DNA of 34,576 nt from a virus: positions 1 to 34,576 of IMG/VR virus record IMGVR_UViG_3300009414_000037, one strand, 5' to 3'. The notes under the pieces are model-generated. The model searched no databases. It saw only the letters and a program-made list of their open reading frames with translations, and was not told where the DNA came from. The translations under genes and the position numbers were made by a program. Positions 1 to 10,300 of the stretch are shown piece after piece; position 1 is the stretch's first letter, and each line of letters opens with the position of its first letter.

Positions 1-1
1 G

Positions 2-40
2 AGGATTAATTTCATTATGGGCGAAATGGCTCCTGCATAA
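2..40 (+). other. possible 3' end of a truncated upstream CDS
   Basis: A frame open from the left edge ends with TAA at 38-40, 17 bases before the next start. It could be the last 12 codons of a gene lying mostly outside the window, possibly the small terminase subunit given that the large one follows shortly. An alternative is a seven-codon mini-ORF starting at the ATG at 17, but its GAGGA at 1-5 is spaced rather far away. There is too little sequence to identify anything. Confidence 0.3.
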
Positions 41-57
41 GGGAAAGGATTTGTGTT

Positions 58-519
58 ATGGCAGAACAAAGGAATTATAAAACACGGGCGCCGAAAGCAA
101 GGTCCAAGGCAAAGGCACCGGTAAAGGCACCGGTAAAGCGGGCAGTAGCGAAAAAGGGTTTAGCCCGTATGGCAACAACCAGACCCTTTAGCAGGACTTC
201 CTTAGCTACCCGTGCTCGGGGAGAAAAACAGATACAGGCTGCCACAGGGGCAAAGCCGACAAGAAGGCCCGTTGCGACAAGGCAGCGTTCCACTATGGGA
301 GGAGCCGCACAGAGGCCTGATGAAATAAGAAAGCGCAAGCCAGTTGCCCAAAAGAAGACACCCAGCCTGGTTATAACAGACAGGATTGGAAAGGGCTACA
401 ATCCCAGCCCGTCCCGTGGAGCCGCCAGCGCAAGAATCAGGACGGAACGGCCCACCAGGGGTGTGACTTCCAAAGGTGGTCCTCGACGACGCCGTATAAC
501 ATTTGCCCGTAGGGGATAA
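58..519 (+). CDS. small highly basic protein upstream of terminase
   Basis: This 153-residue protein is very rich in Lys, Arg, Ala, Thr and Pro, with short repeats such as KAPVKAPVK near residues 19-27, and it ends in an Arg-rich tail. No fold or catalytic motif is recognised. The composition resembles nucleic-acid-binding or DNA-condensing proteins. A start at 58 is supported by AAAGGA at 44-49. The TAA overlaps the terminase ATG by one base (TAATG), so the two are probably translationally coupled. Its place directly before the large terminase is where a small terminase subunit often lies, but it lacks an evident helix-turn-helix, so that role is only a possibility. A packaged DNA-binding protein is an equally good guess. 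Confidence 0.75.
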   Translation: MAEQRNYKTRAPKARSKAKAPVKAPVKRAVAKKGLARMATTRPFSRTSLATRARGEKQIQAATGAKPTRRPVATRQRSTMGGAAQRPDEIRKRKPVAQKKTPSLVITDRIGKGYNPSPSRGAASARIRTERPTRGVTSKGGPRRRRITFARRG

Positions 520-2030
520 TGACTCTTACATCTGAGAAGATAATTGCAGCGGCAGATGCAGCGGAAATGGAGTTTGCCCGAAGGAATTTCATATCCGATG
601 ACCCGTCGTGCCCTGATTTCCTTGACTTTGCAAAAATACTGGAACGAAGCCAGCTCCACGCTGCCGTGGCAGGGGGTGCCACACCATTCAAAAAGTGGGA
701 CCATCTTGCGTCACTGGCAAAACAACTTGTTGACGAGAGGCTGGTGCTGGTCCTGAAGGCGAGGCAGTTGGGTTTTTCGTGGACGGTCGCAGCATATGCC
801 GCATGGCTGGTGCGATTCCACAGGGGAGCGAATGTGCTGATGATAAGCAGGGGGCAGACAGAGGCGTTCCAGCTTCTGGACAAGGTCCGTTTCATCCTCA
901 AGAACCTCCCAGTATCGTGGCACCTGCCGATAAACCCGGATTCCAGGTCAGAAATTGGGATACCCTCCCAGGACGCCAAGATTACTGCCCTGCCCTCCAC
1001 GGAGGACGCGGGACGGTCGGAGACGGCGTCGGTAGTAATACAGGACGAAGCTGACTTCCACGAATACCTTGAGTCGAACTACGCTGCCGTCAAGCCCACG
1101 GTCGATGCCGGTGGGCAGATGATTATGGGCTCTACCGCAAACAAGCGGAAGATGACCAGCCTTTTCAAGGAACTGTACCGCAGTGCCCCGTCCAACGGAT
1201 GGAACACGGTATTCATGCCCTGGCACGCAAGGCCCGGTAGAACGGAGAAATGGTTCGACGGCGTCAGGGACACGATACCGTCGGTAGAACTCTCGGGTAT
1301 GAGCCCCGAACAGTACATGGAGGCGGAATATCCCGGTGACGAGATGGAGGCACTGGCCCCGCCAAGGGCGCAAAGCATATTCGACCGGGAGATGATAGCC
1401 GCGATGGCGGAAGACTGCATAGAGCCTGTGAGGAAACTCGGCCCATCCTCGATATACCAGGAGTCCAGGGCCGCAAGGCGCTATACCGCAGGCACGGATG
1501 TTGCCTCTGGGGTCGGTATGGATTATTCTGTGACGGTGGTGGTGGATATAGCAAGCGGCTATGTCGTTGCCGATCTTGTTACAAACACCCTTCAGCCGGA
1601 GGACTTTGCCCAGGCGTCAGTGGAACTCCTTGAGGCGTACCGAATGCCGTACTGGGGAATAGAAAACAACTTCTCAGACACGGTTATAACGGTTGCGAGG
1701 GACCTGAACTACCCCAAACTGTATCGCAGGAGGGTCGGAAGGGGAAAGCGGGTAAGGCGCGACTACGGGTGGAGGACTGACAGGATGAGCCGCCAGAGGA
1801 TGTTTGATGAACTGAGGGCAGCCTTCAACGCGGGGCATTTGACTATCCCCAATCTGGAGGGTCTGGGACAGTTCTCGACGGTAATAGCGGCGCCGGGGGA
1901 GAAGCCGGAGGCTATGGGGGGAGCCCATGACGACTATGTGATGGCCCTTGGAATAGCCCTGATGGTGAAAGACGATATGGGCATGGCAGGAGGAACGGGG
2001 AAGATAATACAGATGCCTGCCCTCGCATGA
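519..2030 (+). CDS. terL: terminase large subunit
   Basis: This is the ATP-driven DNA packaging motor and headful/cohesive-end nuclease that docks on the portal. At 503 aa it has the usual length. The ATPase domain has a Walker A-like segment KARQLGFS at residues 80-87, a Walker B segment ending in D176-E177-A178 (VVIQDEAD), and a coupling-type GSTANK at 204-209. The C-terminal RNase H-like nuclease shows an acidic residue in each expected strand: D327 in GTDVASG, E382 in IENN, and D471-D472 in GAHDDYVMALGIAL. All key residues are present, so it should be active. It begins inside the TAATG overlap with the preceding basic-protein gene and is followed 47 bases later by the portal gene. Confidence 0.95.
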   Translation: MTLTSEKIIAAADAAEMEFARRNFISDDPSCPDFLDFAKILERSQLHAAVAGGATPFKKWDHLASLAKQLVDERLVLVLKARQLGFSWTVAAYAAWLVRFHRGANVLMISRGQTEAFQLLDKVRFILKNLPVSWHLPINPDSRSEIGIPSQDAKITALPSTEDAGRSETASVVIQDEADFHEYLESNYAAVKPTVDAGGQMIMGSTANKRKMTSLFKELYRSAPSNGWNTVFMPWHARPGRTEKWFDGVRDTIPSVELSGMSPEQYMEAEYPGDEMEALAPPRAQSIFDREMIAAMAEDCIEPVRKLGPSSIYQESRAARRYTAGTDVASGVGMDYSVTVVVDIASGYVVADLVTNTLQPEDFAQASVELLEAYRMPYWGIENNFSDTVITVARDLNYPKLYRRRVGRGKRVRRDYGWRTDRMSRQRMFDELRAAFNAGHLTIPNLEGLGQFSTVIAAPGEKPEAMGGAHDDYVMALGIALMVKDDMGMAGGTGKIIQMPALA

Positions 2031-2077
2031 GCACGGCACCCGATTAAGGGAATGGTACCCGATTATAGGAGTAAAAC

Positions 2078-3970
2078 ATGGCTGACCTCAGAGAACGCCC
2101 CGAGGCAGATGCGATAACACGGTTCCGCTCAAGTATGGGGGAACTGTGGTCCACCGCCCACGACGAATGGCGGGACAACGACGCATACTACAACCGCAAG
2201 TTCAAGGTATGGTCTCAGAACTACCAGGGAAGGCCCATATTTTACGATTCCACCCCTACCCACCTTGTCGATCACGCGGTATCCACGCTAATGAGCTTTA
2301 GCCCGAGGATACACAGGGAGCCGGTCGGTGACACGGAAGACCACAAGAGGGACGCAACAGCCCTTGAACACGGTTTGAAGGCTGTCCTTGACGACGCCGC
2401 GATGCAGGAGCCCGGAATACCCTGGAAGCTGGTGGCACAGTATCTTGTCGCACACGGATATGCCGTGGTCGAAGGCCCGGTTCTGGCAGGTATCGCAGAC
2501 AGGCCCCATGAACCGGACGAAAGTAAGTTCCAGTCCCGTGAAGATTACGAGGCGGCAAGGACATCGTACCGTGCCAACCGGAAATGCTGGAATCCTGTCA
2601 GGATCAGGGTGCCGCATCCGTCCACTGTGCTTATGAACCCCCTGGAAAAGGTGCCGACCATCGCTTTGAAGGCATCGAAGATGACTGTTCAGGAGCTGCA
2701 CGACCAGTCAGTGACTAAAAAGCGTAGCCAGAGAAGGCGTTACGCCGAGATATTCGATGGTGGCGGCAAAGATCCGTGGGACGAGGTCGAGGTATGGGAC
2801 TACTGGACCCCGTACTGGCATGTCAAGCTGGTCGCAGGCGCTACTACGCCGGTATACGGCAGCCCGGTATCAGCCGCCGCAACCCCTGTATGGATGGAAC
2901 GCAATACCTGGGGCTTTGTGCCGTTTGCTCATGCCTTCGCCGGATGGGGGATGCAGACCGCCGATGAACTCGGGGACCCCTCGACACTGGCCCAGGGCAT
3001 ACTCACGCCCAACAAGGAGACGATAAGGAAGAGGACACAGGAGGTATCAGCCTTTCACCAGATACTCCTCCGCTTCGCTTTCGCCCCGATGGGCACAAGC
3101 AGGGACCCCAACACCCTGGCACAGGCGATATCACAGGAAGGGATACTGGAAGGAGACCCACAGGACTTCTGGGTGATGGCCACTCCCGACATACCTGGGT
3201 GGGCACTTCAACTGAAAGCACAAACGGACAGTACCCTTGAGCTGGGTACATACTCCTCCGCCCTTGCGGGGGTAAGGCAGCCAGGGGTTACTACGGTCGG
3301 CCAACAGGCTATACTGAACACCTCGGCAATGCGGATATTCGCGGGCGTCGCGGCCCAGAGGGAACACCTCGCCTCCATAGTGGGCAGCAGGGTTCTGGAA
3401 CTGGTAGACCGGGTATCGGAACTGTCGGCAGGGATAGGCTCGGCAGGAAAGATGCTCAGGAAGTCACAGGTACACAATGTCTATGCTGTACAGGTGCAGT
3501 TCCCCCACGCGGAGCCCGTCATGGAATTGCAGAGGCGGCAGATGGCACTCTCAGAGTTCCAGGCTGGCCTCATAGACCCGACCACATACTACGAACAGGC
3601 AGGATACGAGGCAGGGACCGAGATAAGACAGAGACTCCTTGAAGAAGCGGTCAGAAACCTTCCTTCAGTCAAAGCAAAGATAGAGGCTTTGGTGGCAGAG
3701 CAGATGGGGCTGGCGGATGAAGGGACTGAAGCTGAGATAGGAGGCCAGGTAGCGGGGATGCCCCCAATGAACGGCCAGATGGGTCCGATGGGTCCTCCGA
3801 TGGGAGCGCCAATGGGACCTCCCGGTGGAATGGAAGGGGGAATGCCACCTCCAGGGATGCCCCAAATACCACAGGGTCCGGGGATACCACCCGGTGGAGG
3901 GGCCGCTGATCTGAACGCGATGCTGACGCCGGACACATTCCGGCCGGAAAGGATAGACCTTGCCCGCTAA
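2078..3970 (+). CDS. portal protein (head-tail connector)
   Basis: A 630-residue protein directly after the large terminase, with the size and order expected of a podovirus-type portal that forms the dodecameric ring through which DNA passes. The central part, around residues 403-430, has the Thr/Gln/Ala-rich stretch VTTVGQQAILNTSAMRIFAG followed by a long helical segment, as in phage portals. The last ~75 residues are unusual. Around residues 555-610 the protein is almost entirely Met, Pro and Gly, which should be disordered, and it ends in a short charged tail. Start support is TAGGAG at 2066-2071. The 3' end overlaps the next gene by 11 bases. The assignment rests on context plus general resemblance. 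Confidence 0.85.
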   Translation: MADLRERPEADAITRFRSSMGELWSTAHDEWRDNDAYYNRKFKVWSQNYQGRPIFYDSTPTHLVDHAVSTLMSFSPRIHREPVGDTEDHKRDATALEHGLKAVLDDAAMQEPGIPWKLVAQYLVAHGYAVVEGPVLAGIADRPHEPDESKFQSREDYEAARTSYRANRKCWNPVRIRVPHPSTVLMNPLEKVPTIALKASKMTVQELHDQSVTKKRSQRRRYAEIFDGGGKDPWDEVEVWDYWTPYWHVKLVAGATTPVYGSPVSAAATPVWMERNTWGFVPFAHAFAGWGMQTADELGDPSTLAQGILTPNKETIRKRTQEVSAFHQILLRFAFAPMGTSRDPNTLAQAISQEGILEGDPQDFWVMATPDIPGWALQLKAQTDSTLELGTYSSALAGVRQPGVTTVGQQAILNTSAMRIFAGVAAQREHLASIVGSRVLELVDRVSELSAGIGSAGKMLRKSQVHNVYAVQVQFPHAEPVMELQRRQMALSEFQAGLIDPTTYYEQAGYEAGTEIRQRLLEEAVRNLPSVKAKIEALVAEQMGLADEGTEAEIGGQVAGMPPMNGQMGPMGPPMGAPMGPPGGMEGGMPPPGMPQIPQGPGIPPGGGAADLNAMLTPDTFRPERIDLAR

Positions 3971-4157
3971 AAATGATTTTACAGAAGCCATACTTTCAGT
4001 GATGGGCGAGTACAGACGCCTCAAGAAAGATTCGAGGACTCCTGCTAACAGGACTCCGCCAGTAATGGTCGAAAGGCAAAGGGGTATTAAAGATCCGATA
4101 CAGGACTGGATTGAGCAACACGGTGTGAAGAAACGCCATGTGGAAGGACTATTCTGA
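3960..4157 (+). CDS. small conserved-position protein after portal
   Basis: A 65-residue basic, hydrophilic protein with a TTG start. The start is chosen because AAAGGA at 3948-3953 lies at good distance and because TTG at 3960 is the only one that keeps the overlap with the portal end short. The stop overlaps the next ATG (TGATG at 4155-4159). The sequence is mainly helical, with a motif-like DPIQDWIEQHG near residues 45-55, and resembles no family I can name. Coupling on both sides suggests it is made with the portal and the giant protein, perhaps as a small connector or chaperone. Confidence 0.65.
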   Translation: MPAKNDFTEAILSVMGEYRRLKKDSRTPANRTPPVMVERQRGIKDPIQDWIEQHGVKKRHVEGLF

Positions 4158-7100
4158 TGTCGGAGGAGTCGCAACCAAAATCCCTTCTGGAGATGTGGGA
4201 CGCTCGTGAGATCGATGACAACCAGTCTCAGGAATACGAGGATCAGCTAGACAAAGATTTGGCACGGCTGGCTGAACTCTGGAATAAAATTGATACACAG
4301 ACGGAAGCAAGAAACGTTGACCCAGATCTGGTTAATGAAGCTATGGAACGTGCGGCAGCCGATGCAACCGGCGCAGTGGTGGCTCCTCCAACATTAACTG
4401 TACCTATATCGGTTACTCTTCGGACGCCGTATGACGCAAAAGTCGATGTAAAACCCCTGGTAAGACAGATTACAAACAATATATACCTAAGTATCAGTAA
4501 CCAGTGGAGATCAAGCATTCCGAAGTTTCCTGCACGACAGGGTATGATTAGCTCGTTAGATCCCGATTTCTCAACCACTGATATATACACCTGGGCGGGT
4601 TATGATGGTCCTAGAGTTCTTGATGAAATTTTCCACTTTGTCATTGACAACCTTTTTACGGACCTCGAACAGAACGAAAAGGGCAAATATGAGTGGAATG
4701 AAACTAAATTTCTCAAACAGGACGAAACAGAGAAGAAAAGTCGATTTATTATATCTAAGGATATGAAGTATGCACATCTGATAACGACGGGGAGTATTCC
4801 TATATTACGACAAAGAAGCGAGGAGATGATACGTACGCCTGATTTTGTGGATGACCGCAGGAAGATGTCCATAATTGTCCAGGAGGCGGAAAAAGCCGGA
4901 CACATAGATTCTAGTATGGCATTGCACTATCGAGCAGTTGCAGCAGGCGACATAGAAGATGAGAACTTAAGAAACTATATTCAAAACAATCCAGTCTTAG
5001 TAAACGACTTTGTGTCATGGCTGGATACTGTTGAGACGCGTCAATACGATTACTATGACCCTACAACCGACACAGTACAACCCGGATTTATTACACAACT
5101 TCAAAAAGATAATAAAAAGTTCAGCGCGAATGAAGTCAGGTCACAGATGGAGTCTGAGGCAGACGATCCCCAATTTGACAACGTGACCCTGTTCCCAATC
5201 CCTGAAACCCTTTCAGAGAGTGCCATTGAACGTGAACGATACCAAAGGTATATAACTAGTGGATGGGATCCTGATGATAATTTGTCAGATAACATTGAAA
5301 AAGTCCTGGCAGACCTTTATAACCTGGACCCTAAGACCTCCGATCCGACAGTGAACTCGAAAAACAAAAACGCCAGAACCGAATTGCACAAAGCTGTGAT
5401 ACTAGGTATGAGGGACTGGGCTGTAAAACAAAACCTGGACCTAAATATTCCAGAAGCACAAGAGGCAATATTCGGTGTGGTGGATCATTGGCTATCAGAA
5501 TTAGACCCGGATGCGGCAATTGAGCTACTAGTTGAACAGGAGGAGATGGTAGAGGGATGGAAATTTGCGGAGCTCACTCTAAACACTAAAAAAAGCAGAA
5601 TAGCCGACAAGATAGAAGAGGCTGGAATACGAGATAATTACGGCACTCTTATAATGAAAAAGGATCTTCCTGAGCTCTGGCTGACCGCTATAACCCAGGA
5701 CTATCTAGAGCAGGTACAATCGGCTAAAGATAGAATAAAGGCACCAACTATTGATGAGTTTCTTTCGAAGGTTAAGTACGGACCTGACTTAGTAAGGATA
5801 GGAGGAACAGGGGTTAGGTACGGAAAGGAAGTAGTTCAAGATAGTATCCTGAGCATGGTTCCAGCCGTAGTAAACCAAAATAGGCTGGATAAGGTAACAA
5901 CGAAAAATATAGAAGACTTAGCGAAGGACTTCCTTGGTTCACGGGGTATAAGCTGGGGACAACTTCCACCCGAACATAGAGATTACATAATATATAATAT
6001 GATTGGTCCGTCCTACTTTGAGTATAGGGACCTTCTGAGCAAGGTTGGTCCTTCTACCCAGCTTCCTATAACTACAGAGCAGTATGAGGCTATGGCCGGT
6101 TATGAACCGGAGCCTCCGCAATACGAACGTGACCCCTCGGGTGAAATGGAACACTATACCAGCAATAAAGCCCAGCTTCCTCTTACCAATCTGCTGGAGT
6201 TTGCAAACGATGGGATAATCACCCTGGACGAACGGTATCAACAGCGGATGAAGACCCTCCAGGGTCGCCAGACACTGGCTAAGGAGTTAATCAATAGGTT
6301 CACACCGCCAATGGGCACTCCGGCAACCTATGAACAGTTTACCGAGGCCGGGGGTCTGGACTGGCTGGAAAAATTCAGCTCTCTTGCAGAGGCCCTTGAA
6401 GATAAAGAGTATAACGACTGGTATCAAAAGAATGTCCAGAAAGGTGCCGAAGCAGATAGAAAAGGGGTTGAGAAGGCACAGATCAATACACAGGCTAACC
6501 TAAAGTCTCTTGTAATTGATGAGTTTCGCAAAAGAAATCTGTTACAGCCGGGTGTATCCAATGAGTTCCTGGACAATTTTGACAAGAAGACCCTGCCTTC
6601 AGTTATTAACAATATACTTCTGGCAGGCGGACTGAACCCGGACGAAGACCCTGAACGCCAGGTGGCGGATATAGTGTCCAAATGGACGGCCGATGCGCCT
6701 GCGTATGACTGGCGTGAAGAGGACTACCAGAGACAGTTCCGTTCGGCAGCTCCACCAGCACCGCCGGTACCTGGTTTCCCAGGTTTCCGCGTAGAGCGTC
6801 CGACTCCTTTTAGAATAACAGAGCTTCAGCCCCAGTTAGAACAGTTGGCATATGATCGACCCGAGTTCGCCCAGTATGTACAGAGGCAACTTACATCACC
6901 GTCATTCATGGCATCTTTCCGACAGGCACGCAAGCCTGTGCTTCCTTCATCCATAGGCGGTATTATGGAACAAATACTTGAACCTGGAAGTTTCATCGGA
7001 GAACAGCTAAGAACAGAGCGTTCACCTACTACACAAATATCTCAAAAAGAAGCCGAGCCTGGAGATTTTTCGGCTAGAATGCCTCAGATACCTATTGATC

Positions 7101-7390
7101 CGACGTTTCGGTCACGGGCTATTTCCACTGTCAAGGCAGGACTTGTGAGGCGGCCGGATGTTACCCTTGCTGGTTTCTACCAGACCAGCCTTCCCGGATT
7201 TGAGGAGTCTTTCCGCAGAAGTCCTCTATTTGCCCAGCAGGAGACACGACTGGAGACGGAAAGGGCTCAGGAAGAGGCAAGGCTCAAGGCACTCGATGCA
7301 GCAGAGGAAAGGGAACGTAGGCAGGGGTTGAGAAGAGGTGCTGCTGGAGGGTATAGAGGTTATACAAGATTTGCAAGGCGGGAGAATTAG
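4157..7390 (+). CDS. large probable virion protein (1077 aa)
   Basis: I do not recognise this family. The protein is long, hydrophilic and acidic for most of its length, without signal peptide or clear membrane segment. A Pro-rich linker (APPAPPVPGFPGF) lies near residues 864-880. The final ~50 residues form a charged coiled-coil-like helix (about 1025-1060) that runs into a basic Arg/Gly-rich tail. It starts by a one-base overlap with the preceding gene and abuts the next giant gene with no gap (TAG then ATG at 7391). Position between portal and scaffold and sheer size suggest an internal head or ejection protein, comparable in role to the inner-core proteins of T7-like phages. That is an inference without detected homology. 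Its DNA is visibly more AT-rich than the terminase and portal genes. Confidence 0.8.
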   Translation: MSEESQPKSLLEMWDAREIDDNQSQEYEDQLDKDLARLAELWNKIDTQTEARNVDPDLVNEAMERAAADATGAVVAPPTLTVPISVTLRTPYDAKVDVKPLVRQITNNIYLSISNQWRSSIPKFPARQGMISSLDPDFSTTDIYTWAGYDGPRVLDEIFHFVIDNLFTDLEQNEKGKYEWNETKFLKQDETEKKSRFIISKDMKYAHLITTGSIPILRQRSEEMIRTPDFVDDRRKMSIIVQEAEKAGHIDSSMALHYRAVAAGDIEDENLRNYIQNNPVLVNDFVSWLDTVETRQYDYYDPTTDTVQPGFITQLQKDNKKFSANEVRSQMESEADDPQFDNVTLFPIPETLSESAIERERYQRYITSGWDPDDNLSDNIEKVLADLYNLDPKTSDPTVNSKNKNARTELHKAVILGMRDWAVKQNLDLNIPEAQEAIFGVVDHWLSELDPDAAIELLVEQEEMVEGWKFAELTLNTKKSRIADKIEEAGIRDNYGTLIMKKDLPELWLTAITQDYLEQVQSAKDRIKAPTIDEFLSKVKYGPDLVRIGGTGVRYGKEVVQDSILSMVPAVVNQNRLDKVTTKNIEDLAKDFLGSRGISWGQLPPEHRDYIIYNMIGPSYFEYRDLLSKVGPSTQLPITTEQYEAMAGYEPEPPQYERDPSGEMEHYTSNKAQLPLTNLLEFANDGIITLDERYQQRMKTLQGRQTLAKELINRFTPPMGTPATYEQFTEAGGLDWLEKFSSLAEALEDKEYNDWYQKNVQKGAEADRKGVEKAQINTQANLKSLVIDEFRKRNLLQPGVSNEFLDNFDKKTLPSVINNILLAGGLNPDEDPERQVADIVSKWTADAPAYDWREEDYQRQFRSAAPPAPPVPGFPGFRVERPTPFRITELQPQLEQLAYDRPEFAQYVQRQLTSPSFMASFRQARKPVLPSSIGGIMEQILEPGSFIGEQLRTERSPTTQISQKEAEPGDFSARMPQIPIDPTFRSRAISTVKAGLVRRPDVTLAGFYQTSLPGFEESFRRSPLFAQQETRLETERAQEEARLKALDAAEERERRQGLRRGAAGGYRGYTRFARREN

Positions 7391-10300
7391 ATGGCATTCC
7401 ACCGAGGTCATGAAGAAAAGTCTCCAAAACAACAGAGGGGTGGGCTTCCCGGTCTGGAACGACTTCCTGCCGAATTTGGTGCAGGTGCCCGTTTTGCCAC
7501 AGATAACGGCTTTGCGCCCAGTGCCGAGCAGGCAGCACGAAGTGCGGGGATACGTGCCCGTGGAATGACAGGTTCGTATTACACCGGTGAAGGCAGGCCG
7601 TGGCAACCGGCGAAACCTGATCCGTTATCGCCTATGGACGCACCTGCATTTCAATTTCCTGCACATACTATGCAGGCAGGATGGCCTAGCCGTGTAGATA
7701 GTGTAGTTGAAGAGGAACGTAGATTTCAGTTTCCAATGCCGCTGTTTCCTGGATTTACAGTGCCTGTACCCCGTATGGATATCCACAGGATGGAGTCGCC
7801 CATCCAGGAGAAAGATGTTAAAGACCCAACCTACTTTACAGCGGATAACTGGCGTGAGATATGGAAGTTATCCCAAAAAGGACTCAGAGGTCTAGGTACT
7901 ATTCAGTCCACAATATATGATCCTACTATTTTGCCGGTTCTATTCGGACTAGTGCCTGATAAACCGCCTGCCTCTGATTCTGAAGCGGTATCATCCTGGA
8001 ACTACCAGGCTCTTGGTTTTTACAATTTTATGGAAGAGAAAGAGCGGGCAGCAGAACAGGAAATCAGTAATGTAGATGCAAGGGTGCTTAGCTTACTACC
8101 GGCTTTTCAACGTAAGTGGATGACTCTTAAGTTAGCTGGTGAATATTACGGACAACAGGCAAAAGAGAGCCTGAATCTTTTTGAGGCAACCGGCAGGGCA
8201 TCCGCTCCTCTTATAGGATATCTTTTGTGCCAGCCAGGATGGCAGGAACCGGGGGTATGTGACCGTTATGACATTCTCCAAAATAAGGGTGGAGGCAGAG
8301 GAGGTTGGTTAGGACAATGGGAGAACTACGCTGCGGCTGCTGAACAGTCCAGAGCGGCGGGGGAAATACAGGGATGGAAATGGCTGCTTGCAGAAGCTAT
8401 AGCTGATATAACTAATTATATTCCCATCGGCAAGGGGGTGGCCGTCGTTCGTGGAGGTAAATCAGTACTTGTTAACCCTGTCAAACCGTCAAAGGAGTTT
8501 ATTAAAGAGGGTCTGACTGCAATAGATGTGGAGAAGACCAAAGAATTATGGCAAGCGGCTATAGAGGCACCGAATACAGGAATCGTACATAGCAATCCTG
8601 ATCTGGTTGTTAGAGCAAGACATCGTATGGTTAAAGCAACGGAATATATTGATGATCCTGACACTCTTAGGTCTCCATTCGTACCGCGGAAGCACACTGT
8701 TAAGGAACTGCTTGAGGCTGGTGATTATGACGAAGCATCAATATTTGCTCCATGGGAAAAGAAAGCTGGCTATATAAGAGCAAGGACTATTAAGGAACTT
8801 ACTGATCAACTCAGCATAACTAATCGGGATAGCAGTATATTAAGGAGGATAGAGGGAAAGGCTACCTATCAAATAGAAGATGAGTTCGGTGTCAAGTATT
8901 GGGATGAATTTACACCCAGCGAGGAAAACTTTATAGAAGAGGCACTTGATATTGATCTTACCAGGTTTATCTACGATGATGCTGGATTGGCTAGGATACG
9001 AAAAGCTGTGGGTTCTGAACTTAGGAGGAATGAAACCAGGATTCAAACATTCCGTGCAAGGATAGCTGAAAAGACTGAACTGGATCTTGCGGCCAGAGAA
9101 GCTGCGATGCAGCTTGGTATTGAACGTATTGGTAAGGTAACGGGAACGGTAGATCCTCCAGCGGCACCTCTTCACTGGCACGCCACACAGGACTGGCATG
9201 GCTATCAGGCTTACTACAAACCTGGGGTAGTGACAGACCTTGAGAATACTATCGAAGACATAAGAGGTGTTATGGATCCTACTCCGTCTATAGGTAAGAG
9301 TGCGGAGGATGTACGTGCCATGATACAGAGCACTCCGGGAGTGACACGTCCTGGTTTGTCTCAGCCCAAGCGATTAATGTTCGATAATAAGCAATATGAG
9401 ATTCTCAAGGGTTTCATACAGGGAGAAGGGATTCCCTTTGATAGAGACCCGGAGATGCTGGGGCGCTTTGAGATATCCCCTGTTTACGGTGACCGCCAGT
9501 TCATAGTTGGTGCATACAATGATCCTACAAAGAAACTAGCTAGCGGAATGCCGGAAAAGCTGTATATTACCTACAATCCCTCAGAGAATACCTGGGGACT
9601 ACAGGCTTACATGGGGGAAAAGCCTGTGTTCATTGACCGTCCTACAGGAGAAAATCTTAGTAATAAATTTGCGAGTACTATAAAACAGATTGATGACCAG
9701 ATAGACGCTATTGATTCACGTTTGGCAGGGGAGCCGCGTTCGAGGAGGATGAGGAGGCGTGGATGGGTTACAGAAGCGCATAGAAATCTGTCCGATCAGC
9801 GGGCGGCTTTGGAAAATAGAAAACGACTTCTCCAGGAAGAGGTATCGAAAGGCGATCTGGAATTTAGCCCGCGTGTCCAAGGAACGGCACCTTCCGTAGA
9901 TGAGATTGAGGCTTTCACCAAAGTTTGGGACGATATTTACGGTGCACAGATTGCGGAGGCAGTCCGTCCGTCCAGGGGCGTGGGAGTGGGACCCTCGGAT
10001 AGTGGCCCATTTTTCGCGTTCAACGGAGAATCAGGAGTAAGAAGCGGAGGGGCAGCTACACCAATTACTGAGGAAGCGGCGGCAGTGTACGAGGGAATCA
10101 TGGAAGCCATTAAAGTTACGGATAATGCGTACGATGCCGCAGAAAAAGGGATTAGGGATGGGGCAACAAAACTGGGCCTACGAGCGGAAGATGTTCCAAG
10201 GCCCCCAGGGGTTGCGTCGTACAAGGGTGCAACGCCCGGTGACTCTGCTGGTTATTTGGATCAGTTGCTACATGCCTTGCCCAACAAGAAAGTTCAGACG

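Noticed and set aside
5272-5310. CUGAUGA plus later GAAA on the plus strand
   Set aside because: No stem II pairing in the interval; it lies in a protein-coding region.
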